From: Diphasiastrum complanatum
Lineage: Eukaryota; Streptophyta; Lycopodiopsida; Lycopodiales; Lycopodiaceae
Direction of reading: 5' to 3'
NCBI GenBank assembly: GCA_029204225.1
Contig: MU832104.1
Span: forward strand, 23,131-87,130
Length of the DNA stretch: 64,000 nucleotides
Both the position numbers and the translations under genes were made by a program. The notes beneath the pieces are model-generated. The model was not told the origin of the DNA, did not search any database, and saw only the letters and a program-made list of their open reading frames with translations. Of the stretch, positions 53,546-63,870 are shown one piece after another (position 1 is the first letter of the stretch; every line of letters starts with the position of its first letter).

Positions 53546-55540
53546 ATGCCGAGGGATAGGGATCCCTTGAGGGATCACGTCACCATCGCTGCGGCCTATG
53601 GCACATCGGGCACGAAGAGATGGACTTGCAGATACTGTCACCAGTCTTACACTGGAGGGCCCACACGCATCAGGGCACATTTGTTACGTTTGAGAGGGTA
53701 CGGGATTGCCCCTTGCATGCATGCTCCTGACACGCTACTCACTCTTGTCGCATCGGAGGAGGTTGGCCCTTCGAGGATCAGGATGGGGCACAGACTGAGA
53801 GGTAAACATTCAATTCTAAGACTCTTAGTACTTACACTTCAAACATTGATCAAGTTTTAAGTTTTAACTCAAGTCTCACATGATACATCCAGTCTGAAGT
53901 TTCAAGTTTCAAGTTCAACGATCATTGATCATCTAATTTCTAAATTGTATTGTAATTTGTCCTTTTCGGTAGATCGAGATGCAGTCACGGCGACACAGCC
54001 AGAGGCCACCACATCACGCCCCCCAGTTGCCATCCGCTCACCCCTCGCTTCCCATGGCTCAGAGGACAGAGTTTCAGATGAGGCAGGGCCTAGTACCCGA
54101 CCTGACCCGCCTTCTGGTGCAGGATCCTCGTCACCACCTCCAGCCATGACCATACCGGCACCACATCATCCACCTGAGAGAGGGAGAGGTAGACGGGGCC
54201 GCACTACACAGATGGGGGGTAGGGAGTACTATGTGTCCAGCTTTGCTCCCAGAGCCATGGCAGAGGCAGAGGTTGCCATTCGACAGTTGTTCTACACCTG
54301 CGATCTGCCATTTCATCTGGCTAGGACCCCGACATGGAGGAGGGCGATGAGTGCAGTGAGTGCGATTGGGCAGGTGTGGCCGGGGCCATCTTGTGAGCAC
54401 CTGAGGACGAAGGGACTTCTTGATGAGCGGGCTTCTGTTGACCAGAAGCTAGAGCCTCTTAGGAAGGCATGGGCAAAGTACGTACTACTATGATTTTAAA
54501 TTTATGCATTGTAAACTTTAAAGACTTTATGATGATTGATCTGAGATCATTGATATGTATTATGTAGTAATAAGTATGTACATTGTAATTTGTACATTAA
54601 GTTTTCATACATTATTGTGCCATGTGGTGGCATTGCACATGCCACAATGCATACTTATTACTTGTTGATTGCAGCTAGCTATTTATGTTTAATCATGAAT
54701 CATGAATCATGATTGTAATTTGTCAATATTCAAATGATCATTTATTATGAAATTTGCCATGAAATTTGAATTACAATTTACGATCTCGGATCTATCATCT
54801 TGTCTTGTCACTTGTAAGTTGTGCAATACTGCAACAATGCAATGTGAGTTGTGACTTGTCACCTGTGAACTTTCAACTAGGTATGGTTGCACCATCATAT
54901 CTGATGGTTGGAGCGATACAAGAAGGCGCCACATATTGAATATCATGGTGTCTTCGTGCATGGGGACGATGTTTCTCAGATCCATCGACACCTCTGGGGA
55001 GGCAGTCACGGGCAGTACATGTTCTCACATATTCGAGCTGCCATTGAGGAGGTCGGACCACAGCACGTGTTGTACAGGTATATATATTCTACTTATTACA
55101 ATTTACTATAATGTTAAATGGTAATTTGTAAATGTTAATGTTGAATGTTCATTGTTCAATGGCGATTGATTAACAATGGATTATGGTTCACTAAGCAGTT
55201 GCCACTGAGCACTTGAATTCGGAATTCCAGAGTCATGTGCAGGTGGTCACAAATAATGCGTCAAACTGCGTCTCCATGGGTAGGCTCGTTAATGAGACCT
55301 ACCCCCACATCTTTTGGACACCTTGTGCTACACACTGTCTGGACTTGTTGGTCGAGGATGTGGCCAAGATTCCATGGATTGCGGAGGTGGTGCGTACTGC
55401 ACGGTTCTTGGTGAGATTTGTCACCAAGAAGCCTAGGGTCCTAGCCATGTTCAGGAGACCCCCACCTTGGATGTCTTGAGACCTGCCCCCACCAGGTATG
55501 CAAGTTGCAAGTTGCAACTCGAATTGAATGCGCTTCTGTA
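53546..55540 (+). pseudogene. hAT transposase, second copy, intron-containing, C-terminus lost
   Basis: Start ATG 53546 in a good context (CCACCATG). Exon 1 (53546-53801) encodes the BED finger (WTCRYCHQSYTGG, RIRAHLLRLRGYGIAPC). A GT-AG intron (53802-53972) and exon 2 (53973-54477) follow, then an intron 54478-54880 with donor GTACGT. Exon 3 from 54881 restores YGCTIISDGWSDTRRRHILN. A one-base shift near 55008 breaks FSHIRAAIEEVGPQHV. A third intron at about 55066-55240 is followed by VVTNNASNC, TPCATHCLDLLVEDV and ARFLVRFVTKKPRVLAMF. A last shift at about 55470 leads into LDVLRPAPTRYA, after which the gene is lost at the gypsy LTR. It is clearly related to the transposase at 64-3152. Confidence 0.87.
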
Positions 55541-55833
55541 GACTGTTGGTGTTAGGGACCCAACTCCCTTGGGTCCCAAACCCAGACTTGAGACTGGACG
55601 ATGACTGGGCCTGTAGACTTGACCGGTGACTCATGAACCTGTATGGTTGCCACGTGTCATGATCCCGGAGTGCACATGGCTTGGAGTCTCTCTCTTTCTA
55701 GTATACAAGGGGAGGAGGACTCATTCGCCATCCATTCTGTCTACCTAGGAGCAGTTGGATGGAGAGCGTGTGCACGGCCAGGATGTATTGCTAGCGTGAG
55801 GCAGGAGATGGCTGAGAGCCTAGGCGGTGGTAT

Positions 55834-56213
55834 TGTTAGAATTAATGGTTAATTGTAGAGGCCAGCCTGCGTGCTAGAAGGCCTATTTCTATTTTTAGTA
55901 TAGGTACCTAAGTTAGTACCAATTTTGCTAGAATAGTATAGAAATCTATTTTAACCAAGTTAGCATAGATTTCTATTGTTAAGACTTCATAATTAGCATT
56001 TCAATTGCTATTGTAGTAGAATAGCTTTTGCTTTTCATTGTGGACAGCCTCTATAAGAGTAGATGGGCGCCCACCTCCATTGTTATCTCAGTTTCCAGCT
56101 TATGAAGCATAGCTTCTTGCAGTCTCTCTTCTTCTTCAGCTTGTGGTTGATGTTTTGTGTGAGTACTAATAAGATTAGTCTACTCCGATTAGAGAATCTC
56201 TTCGATTCTAACA
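55834..56213 (+). repeat. 5' LTR of copia G
   Basis: TGTTAGAATTAATGG to GATTCTAACA. Contains the TATA-like CTCTATAAGAG near 56050, the likely core promoter of the element. Confidence 0.95.
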
Positions 56214-56835
56214 GGGTATCAGAGCCATCTCGTTAAGATCGGGATCTACGGAAGGAGAAGATCAGCGCTGCAGGTTTTACTGGTGGAGATCGCATCTAGT
56301 GGAGGTGCTATTTAATGAAGGTTGTATCTGGTGGAGGCGTCATCCCGTGCAGGTTTTTCTGGTGGAGGACACATTTGGCACAGGTTAGCTTCTGGACAGG
56401 CAGCATCTGAGGGCGGCACATCTGGTGCATGTCACATGGCTACAGGTTACAGCAGGTGCAGGCAGCATCTGAGGACGGTAGCAGCTGGCGATAGTTAATA
56501 TCTGAGGCAACAACAACCAGACAGATCAAGACAGGTAGTACTTGAGGCAGCAAAGACCAGGACAGGTCTGATTCAGGGCAGGTGCTAACCGGACAGTTCT
56601 AATCTGAGGCAGTAGAGGCCAGACCAGGTCTGATTCAGGGCAAGTGCTAACTGGACAGGCAGCGAGCAGATTTCTACAAGCAGGAAGAACTGAGGAAGGC
56701 AGAATCTGGGACAAGCATAGGCAAGATCTGGACAAGTGATATCTAGTGAAGGCAATAATTGGACAGGTAGTTGTCCTCAAAATTTGTTGCATGCAATTGT
56801 ATTCTTAGTGGAAAGCCCATCATTTTTGTACAAAG
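56214..56835 (+). other. Leader of copia G with degenerate repeats
   Basis: Primer-binding site GGTATCAGAGCC, then about 600 bp rich in CAGGT, GGACAG and CTGAGG. CAGGTCTGATTCAGGGCA occurs at 56563 and, with one change, at 56625 (62-bp period). No gene. Confidence 0.7.
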
Positions 56836-57669
56836 ATGGGGAGTCTGAATGAATCTGTTCTTCCAGAATCAAGCAAGTTAGATGGATCTAACTATAGCTT
56901 GTGGAAGTTCAAACTTCAGAATATCCTTCAGGACAAAGATTATTGGGAAATTGTCATGGGACAAGAGGTGATGGCTCACGGTCTCAATGATCAAGATAGA
57001 AGGGCATTTGAGAAACGGGTGCAACGTGCGCATCATATCATCAACTTATTTGTGAAGGATAAGGTGATTCCGCTGATCAGGAATGCAATTGGGCCTAAGG
57101 ATGCATGGGATATCCTTAAGAACACATATGAAACGGTAAGTAAGTCTCGAACGTTGTTCTTGAACAATAAGCTTCATACCTTGAAAATGGAATCAGAAGA
57201 ATCCATTACGGATTTTATTACCAGGGTGAAGGATCTAAGAGATCAGTTGTCTTCTATAGGGGAAATTGTACTTGATAATACTCTAGTACAATTTGTTTTG
57301 AATAGCTTCCCATTACAATATCAGAACTTTGTTATAACACTAAGTTTAAGGGAGAGATCGCCGACATATGATGAGCTCAATGGTTTGCTACTTCAAGAGG
57401 AATTACGAAGACAAAACCTGATGTCTAGAGAAGATTTCAAGGAACTGGGATTCTTTTCCAAAAATCAAGGTAATAAGGGCAAGAAGAAAGGAGGCAAAAA
57501 GGATCAGAAGCAGGAAGGGAAGGACAATACGGAAAAAGGAGACAGTTCCAAATCTAATCCAAAGAGAAATGGCAATTGTAATTTTTGTGGCAAGTATGGT
57601 CATTTTGCGTTTGAGTGCAAGAAAGAAGGCTATCCAGGACAAGAAGAAGCAGTCAGGCAACTTCATTGA
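56836..57669 (+). CDS. Copia G gag (about 278 codons)
   Basis: Starts ATG 56836 (MGSLNESVLPESSKL), with the UBN2-type core (YSLWKFKLQNILQDKDYW, KDAWDILKNTYETVSKS, ITDFITRVKDLRDQLSSIG), a Lys/Asn-rich linker, and an intact knuckle CNFCGKYGHFAFEC (57577-57618). Gag assembles the cytoplasmic particle and binds element RNA. The frame ends shortly after the knuckle at 57669 because of a one-base shift relative to protease. Whether that is a mutation or a programmed shift cannot be told here, but the site AAGAAAGAAGG is A-rich. This is the most complete gag in the window. Confidence 0.9.
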   Translation: MGSLNESVLPESSKLDGSNYSLWKFKLQNILQDKDYWEIVMGQEVMAHGLNDQDRRAFEKRVQRAHHIINLFVKDKVIPLIRNAIGPKDAWDILKNTYETVSKSRTLFLNNKLHTLKMESEESITDFITRVKDLRDQLSSIGEIVLDNTLVQFVLNSFPLQYQNFVITLSLRERSPTYDELNGLLLQEELRRQNLMSREDFKELGFFSKNQGNKGKKKGGKKDQKQEGKDNTEKGDSSKSNPKRNGNCNFCGKYGHFAFECKKEGYPGQEEAVRQLH

Positions 57670-59938
57670 AGACGAAGACAAAAGTGAAGTTGTGGGATGC
57701 TATGAGTTATTCTCAGCTTCAACATCAGAGATCTCTGAAGATTGTTGGTATATTGATTCTGGAGCAACGCAACATATGACATCACATCGTGAGTGGTTCA
57801 CACAGTTTGATGACACTGGTGTAAATTCACATGTCAAACTTGGAGACAATTCTTCTTACAATATCAAAGGTAGAGGTACAGTGAGAGTACATTTACCTTC
57901 AGGGAATATAGGAGAAATTAAGAATGTTCTCTATGTTCCAGGCTTAAAAAAGAATTTACTTTCAGTTTCTGCCATAGCTAAACAGAATATGAAAGTTGAG
58001 TTTGACGATCAGAAGTGTCTCATCAAAGACAAAAACAAAGGTTACAAAGTTGTGGTCAAAGGATTATTGGAAGGTCGACTTTACAAACTTGATGCAATTA
58101 CATTGGATCATCAGGTTTGTGCAGCTTCTGATAGTATGGAGAGCAGGATATGGCATGAAAGGTTTGGACATCTGAACTATAAAAGCTTACAGGTTCTAAA
58201 AGACAATAATATGGTAATAGGATTACCTAATATTGTATCTTCAGGAAAAATTTGTGAAGGATGTGTTATGGGCAAGCATCATCGTATGCAGTTTCCCAAG
58301 GATGGAGCGTATAGAGCCAAGAAATCTTGGAGCTTGTTCATACAAACTTATGCGGTCCCATGCAGACTGAGTCTATAGGGGGAGCATCCTACTTCATGAT
58401 ATTTGTGGATGATTTTTCCAGGAACGTATGGATATACTTGCTTAAGTATAAGAGTCAAGCTTTTAAGTTCTTTACTCAGTTCAAATCACTTGTTGAGAAG
58501 CATACAGGAAAGCAAATCCAGATTCTACGTTCAGATAAGGGAGGTGAATTTATATCTACAGAGTTCCAGGAATTCTGCAAAGAATATGGAATCAAGAGAC
58601 AATTTGCTTCAACTGATACACCACAACATAATGGAGTAGCCGAGAGAAAGAACAGGTCTGTTGTGGAGAGTGCTCGAAGCATGCTACAAGGTAAGAACCT
58701 CAAGAATCATTTGTGGGGCGAAGTAGTTAGTACAGCAGTTTACTTGCTTAACAAAAGTCCTACAAAAGCTGTTCTAAATCGAACTCCAGAAGAAGCTTTC
58801 ACAGGTATAAAACCTAAAGTGGATCATCTACGAGTTTTTGGTTGTATAGTATATGCTCATATTCCTAAAGATAATCGTCAAAAACTTGATTCAAAGGCAA
58901 TCAAGTGTTTATTCTTGGGTTATAATGAGGAAGAGAAGGCATATCGCCTTTATAATCTTACCAGTAAGAAGGTGATTATGAGCAAGGATGTTGTGTTTGA
59001 AGAAAGTGAGTCTTCTACCCTAGAAGATCATGAGGAGGATGTATTTTCTCCTTCATCAAAAACTCCTATTATAGATGATGTTCAGGAAGATACAGGTCCA
59101 TGTGATACAGCTTCTACACAAGTTATACCAAGGGTGTGTACACAGGTGGATCTTGGTAAACAGAAGGAAAGGTCAAGGGTATTTGATACATATTCTCCTT
59201 CTACGTCACCTACAAAGAAGTTACCAAGATGGTATTTTGAGACTATAAAAGATAGTCAAATGTTGGATGAGGGAGAATCGAGTCAACAAGGAGCTAAGAG
59301 ATTGACACGGTCAAGTGGACACTATCATGAAGATGGTGAAGAAACGCATTATGCATTTATGGCTTCAGTGTTGGATTCTGAGGATCCTTTATTTTATGAA
59401 GATGCTGCAAAAGAACACATGGGATCTTGTTGAACTTCCAGCAGGTAAGAAACCAATTGGTTGCAAGTGGATTTATAGAACCAAGTTTAAGTCTGATGGT
59501 TCTATAGATAAGTATAAGGCCAGATTAGTAGCCAAAGGATATGCTCAGAGGGAAGGGATTGACTATGAAGATACTTTTGCACCGGTTGCTAAAATGAATA
59601 CTTTGAGGAGTGTTTTGGCAATTGCATCTCATTTTGGATGGGATATTCAGCAAATGGATGTCAAGAGTGCTTTCTTGAACGGTTACCTTGAAGAAGAGGT
59701 TTATCTGGAGCAACCTCAGGGTTATGAGGTTGAAGGCAAAGAGCACTTGGTTTGCAAGTTAAAGAAAGCATTATATGGGTTGAAACAAGCACCTAGAGCA
59801 TGGTATACACGTATCAACAATTATTTTTTGAAGCAGAATTTTCATAGAAGCATGTCAGAGTCAACGCTTTATATTATGAAAGATTTGGATGACATAGTCA
59901 TTGTAAGTCCATTTTTACACCATATGATCCAAGTGTAA
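57599..59938 (+). pseudogene. Copia G protease, integrase and RT N-terminal half
   Basis: Protease DSGATQHMTSH at about 57754. Pre-integrase block HERFGHLNYKSL with CEGCVMGKHH. After a shift at about 58330, integrase runs to 59433. Its first catalytic Asp is Asn (HTNLCGP), while RSDKGGEF and NGVAERKNR are kept. A short deletion joins the linker directly to NTWDLVELPAGKKPIGC, with a frame change near 59405. RT reads to KQAPRAWYTRINNYF and DDIVIVS, then jumps past the catalytic YVDD region: about 100 residues are missing at 59900-59925. The protein would have cut, copied and integrated the element; three of those functions are damaged here. Confidence 0.9.
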
Positions 59939-60598
59939 AGCTTACAAAAGAGGAAAATTCTGAAAGTGTGAATGAAACACTTTATAGGCAGCTTGTAGGT
60001 AGTCTTACCTATCTAACGACTACTCGACCAGACATTTCATATGCAGTGAGCATGGTGAGTCAATTCATGTCTTTAACAAAAGTTTGTCATTGGAAAGCAG
60101 CAAAAAAGGATTTTGCGTTATGTCAAAGGGACACTCAGGTATGGCATTTATTATGGTAAAGGAACAAAAATAAAACTTGAGGGTTTTGTTGATGCTGACT
60201 GGGTAGGAAATGCAGAAGATAGAAGATCGACTACAGGATATGCATTTAATCTTGGAACGGGAACTATATCTTGGAGTAGTAAAAAGCAACCAACAATTGC
60301 TTTATCTTCTACAGAGGCAGAGTACAGGGCTACTACATCAGCAACTTGTGAAGCAATTTGGTTACGAAGGATTCTAAAAGATCTTCATATAGAACAAGTT
60401 GAACCTACAATTCTATGGTGTGACAATCAGAGTTGTATTCAGCTTGCAAAGAATCCAGTATTTCATAGTAGGTCAAAGCATATTGAAGTTCAGCAGCATT
60501 TTATACAAGAAAAGTTACAAAGTGGTGAAGTAGAGTTGATCTACTGTGACACCAATGATCAAGTTGCAGATATCTTCACAAAAAGGACTTGGTCGTGA
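59926..60598 (+). pseudogene. Copia G RT connection and RNase H
   Basis: TPYDPSVKLTKEEN, LYRQLVGSLTYLTTTRPDIS, a frame change near 60110, then [70 protein letters not shown] and DQVADIFTK. A final shift at about 60585 replaces the last residues. Confidence 0.9.
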
Positions 60599-60662
60599 AA
60601 AATTTGAGAAGTTCAGGACTCTCCTAGGTGTTATTGATAATCAATTATCCATTAAGGGGGAG

Positions 60663-60962
60663 TGTTAGAATTAATGGTTAATTGTAGAGGCCAGCCTGCG
60701 TGCTAGAAGGCCTATTTCTATTTTTAGTATAGGTACCTAAGTTAGTACCAATTTTGCTAGAATAGTATAGAAATCTATTTTAACCAAGTTAGCATAGATT
60801 TCTATTGTTAAGACTTCATAATTAGCATTTCAATTGCTATTGTAGTAGAATAGCTTTTGCTTTTCATTGTGGACAGAGAGTAGATGGGCGCCCACCTCCA
60901 TTGTTATCTCAGTTTCCAGCTTATGAGTCAACTCCGATTAGAAAATCTCTTCGATTCTAACA
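60663..60962 (+). repeat. 3' LTR of copia G, lacking the TATA-like box
   Basis: Same ends as the 5' LTR. An 8-bp deletion removes CCTCTATA at about 60877, and a second deletion of 72 bp lies near 60926. Confidence 0.95.
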
Positions 60963-61146
60963 GGTATGGGACGCCGTCTGGGATGGAGGTCGGATCTTGC
61001 TTGTTACGGTCACAGGCCAGGGCACGGTGGGTGGACCCGGATTAGGTCCTATGGCGGGGTGGAACGTGAACCGTTTGGTCTCTTGTAGTTAACCGGCACC
61101 TGGAGGTTTGCAGTGAGTAGGTTTGTAACATATGGTATCAGAGCCA

Positions 61147-61679
61147 CTGCATGCTAAAAGCAGGTGCGTTGATCCGTAGAGCTTTTCTTGTAATTTACGA
61201 TGCTTTTGACGGAATTCAAAATGGTTTTTAAATGCATTTTTTATGCACCCTTTTGTGTTTTATCCCTATTGCGATGAACTGCAACGATGGAAATAGGGGT
61301 CTGAAACCCAGCGTAGAAGGTCTGATGGCCAGTGTAACTTCTGGAAGGGGTGAGGTGGCATCTATTTGCCACGAGGGATGAAAGCTAACCAATCCCTTGG
61401 TTGTGATTACGTTAGGTGGCAAAGAAAAGCCACTTGGCAGATGGTAAGCAAGCATGGAGAGGGAGGCATACCTGTCCTATGCAGGAGTTTTTTTGGGAAG
61501 AAGAGGTGGAGGTGGTGGTGCATCCTTCTTCTTGCTCTCTTATTCCTCTTGGCAGCCATGGACAATACCATCTAGTTTGTGAAGAGATAGCAAAAGTAGC
61601 TTGGTATCTACCTTCCTTGAGTAGCTTTTGATTCTCTTCTATCATTTCTTCTTAATTCACCTCTCTTCTCTTTGTAAAA
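61147..61679 (+). other. Untranslated leader of the gypsy element
   Basis: About 530 bp between the primer-binding site and the gag ATG. Overlapping short frames only; no domain recognised. Confidence 0.6.
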
Positions 61680-62925
61680 ATGGAGCCTACTCCTACCACA
61701 CAGCCTATGTCCCCTGTTCATGAGGCTACAGTATCTGCCTCTGTCTTAGACCCTGATGCTTTGATGCTAGCTATTAACAGTCTACAGCAACAGATTGTGG
61801 ATATGCAAGCAAAGCACAGTCGGGATCAGCAGGATCTCAAGGAATTGACGCAGCTAAGGCAATTGGTGCATCAACCCTTGTTTACTCCTGAAGTTTTTGC
61901 TGGGGAAAAGAAGGATAAAACCCCGGAGGCGGTCTTGCAATGGCTGGATCGATGGAATTCGCACTTTTCCATGCACGATTCATCCGAGGATAACAAGATC
62001 AATCTCGCCGTCATGTACCTGCGAGGTAAAGCATTTACCTGGTGGCAAGATATAAGGGGTAAGCCTGAAGTTCCTAGGAATTGGGAGGATTTTTGTAAGG
62101 CCTTTAAGGCGGCCTTCCTTCCTATTCTTGACGATTTTGAATTTTACCGTCAGTATGCAACTATTCATATGGGGAATCGGCCCCTGGATCAGTATTTACA
62201 AGAATTACCAGCTAGAGGTCAGGAGGCACCAGCCTCTTACCCTCGAGGATGTTGTTCGCTTCGCCAGAATCTACGATGATACTCATACGATGGCTAAGCC
62301 TGAGACTGGTGTCTTGCTCGACTTAAAGGGTAAGAGGCCTTTCTTTCCAAAGAAATCGAAAGATAAGGAAGGGGCTTCAGGTTCAGGGAAATCGAAGAAA
62401 AGATCTACCTTGGACCAAGAAACCTTCATGAAAGCTAGAAGCGACAATCTGTGCTTCAATTGCATGGAACCAGGTCATGTCGCGAAGGAATGTCCAAAGA
62501 AACGGAAAGCTAAAGGGGCATCTTTTAAGATGCCAAGTAACTCTAGCATATCTAGTGTAGATCTTTCCTTTGCTAGTAATTTTGTGTGTGAGCATTGTTG
62601 TTTTAATACGGCTGTTTTTGGCCCTCATGACCTCATTCGGATGAAAGGGGTTGTGGGTGGCGAAGCCGTTACTGCATCAATTCCACACATAATTTTATTA
62701 ACGCAAATTTGTTGCAGAAGCTAAAGGTGGAAACAAGGCAAAGTGACCACCGATACACAGTGAAGCTGGCAACTGGAGCAGAAAGCCAAGTTTGGGACCG
62801 GATAGTCCCACGTCTACCAATAGAGATTCAAGCCTATAAGGATAATTAGACTTTCATATTATGAATCTAGATAGGGTAGATGTTATACTTGGTAAAGAGT
62901 GGTTCTATGAGAGGAACGAGTCTAT
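61680..62925 (+). pseudogene. Ty3/gypsy gag and protease start
   Basis: ATG 61680 (MEPTPTTQPMS). A retrotransposon-gag domain with AVLQWLDRWNSHFSMHD, YLRGKAFTWWQDI and FKAAFLP is followed by a one-base shift near 62205. A basic linker and knuckle CFNCMEPGHVAKEC (about 62451-62492) come next, then decayed aspartic protease sequence up to DVILGKEWFYERN (about 62880-62915). LINE sequence replaces the continuation. Gag forms the particle; this copy is broken in gag and protease. Confidence 0.88.
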
Positions 62926-63870
62926 GAGTTTCGTCATCCTCACCAGCCTTGGTATGATGAGGTATGCAAACAACTCCACTCCCAAGTCAACTATGCACAA
63001 GCTGTACAATCTCCCCATCTTCGTAATATCAGACGCTTGTATAGCTATACTTGTCGTTGTAAACAACGCATGTATGAAACTTCTGAAGGGAAACATCTTG
63101 TGGATCTTCTCTATAATTTTTCATATGGGGCTTTTTGGCTTGAGTTTATCCCACGGGCTCCACCTCCATTGTTGAGAGTTTTTCGTTGTTGGACTGAATA
63201 TGCCACACTACTCTATACCTTTCCTTTGAAGTTTGATCCAATTGTCATATCTCTCGGAATATCAACCTAGAAGCATGCCACTGACATGCTTGCGCCCATC
63301 TGGGCCTCACTCCTTGATCAGGCCCTCATTTTTTGGCTTTCCCCCATCCATGGTGCACAAATATCATCTACCCCATTCATAAGAGTGACGACCCCATGAA
63401 ACCTGATAACTATCGTACCGTTATGATTGGGCACATTGTGGCTAAACTTTATGGCACTATCCTTCAGACAGTGATTAGTTGTGAGCTGAGACACGGCAAT
63501 TACATGGCCTTGGGCCAAGTTGGCTTCAGGACAACTTATTCCACCATTGATCATGTGTTCACACTTCGTGCTATCATTGAGGAGACTAGATCTAGACATG
63601 ACGAGAGTGTATTGTTGTTTTGTGGATTAGCCTTGATGATACGTGAGATGATGTTGTTGCGACGAGACTTAGTCAATGCCCAGGTTTGTTTTGATCCTCA
63701 AACCCGTGTCACTGATTTCTTTCCATAGACGACACAGAGGACAGATCAGAGGATGAGAGAGATATTCCGAGTCGCGCTCAGATGTCAGTGCACGAGTCAA
63801 CTCTCCAACAGGACGAGGTTTAGAGCAGGCAACATTGTTCACAGGTCCAAACAGGGTAGTTTCACTCCTC
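62926..63870 (+). pseudogene. LINE ORF2 fragment, second copy
   Basis: Begins HQPWYDEVCKQL, then KQRMYETSEGKHLVDLLYN and EFIPRAPPPLL. RT reads WCTNIIYPIHKSDDPMKPDN, TVMIGHIVAKLYGTILQT and TIDHVFTLRAIIEE. After a shift near 63610 most of RT is missing, and the sequence jumps to the C-terminal tail with QTRVTDFF (63699-63722). It is the same family as the LINE at 51100-53508, by eye about 60 percent identical over the shared RT part. It is fused to gypsy protease sequence at about 62926. Confidence 0.85.

Larger units (their letters stand above)
55834..60962 (+). mobile_element. Copia element G, young insertion with perfect target duplication
   Basis: 5' LTR 55834-56213 (380 bp), 3' LTR 60663-60962 (300 bp), primer-binding site at 56215, polypurine tract AAGGGGGAG at 60654-60662, target duplication GGTAT at 55829-55833 and 60963-60967. 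The LTRs differ by only about two substitutions plus deletions of 8 and 72 bp in the 3' copy. The interior has gag, protease, integrase, RT and RNase H in copia order, but damaged. Confidence 0.97.
55550..61130 (+). repeat. Ty3/gypsy 5' LTR (about 447 bp), split by copia G
   Basis: Begins TGTTAGGGACC at 55550 and ends GTTTGTAACA at 61130, so the ends are inverted (TGTTA/TAACA). Positions 55834-60962 are a copia insertion; GGTAT occurs on both sides. A primer-binding site TGGTATCAGAGCCA follows at 61133-61146. Confidence 0.85.

Noticed and set aside
55834-60962. Copia G as an autonomous, active element
   Set aside because: RT catalytic region deleted, integrase Asp replaced by Asn, several frameshifts.
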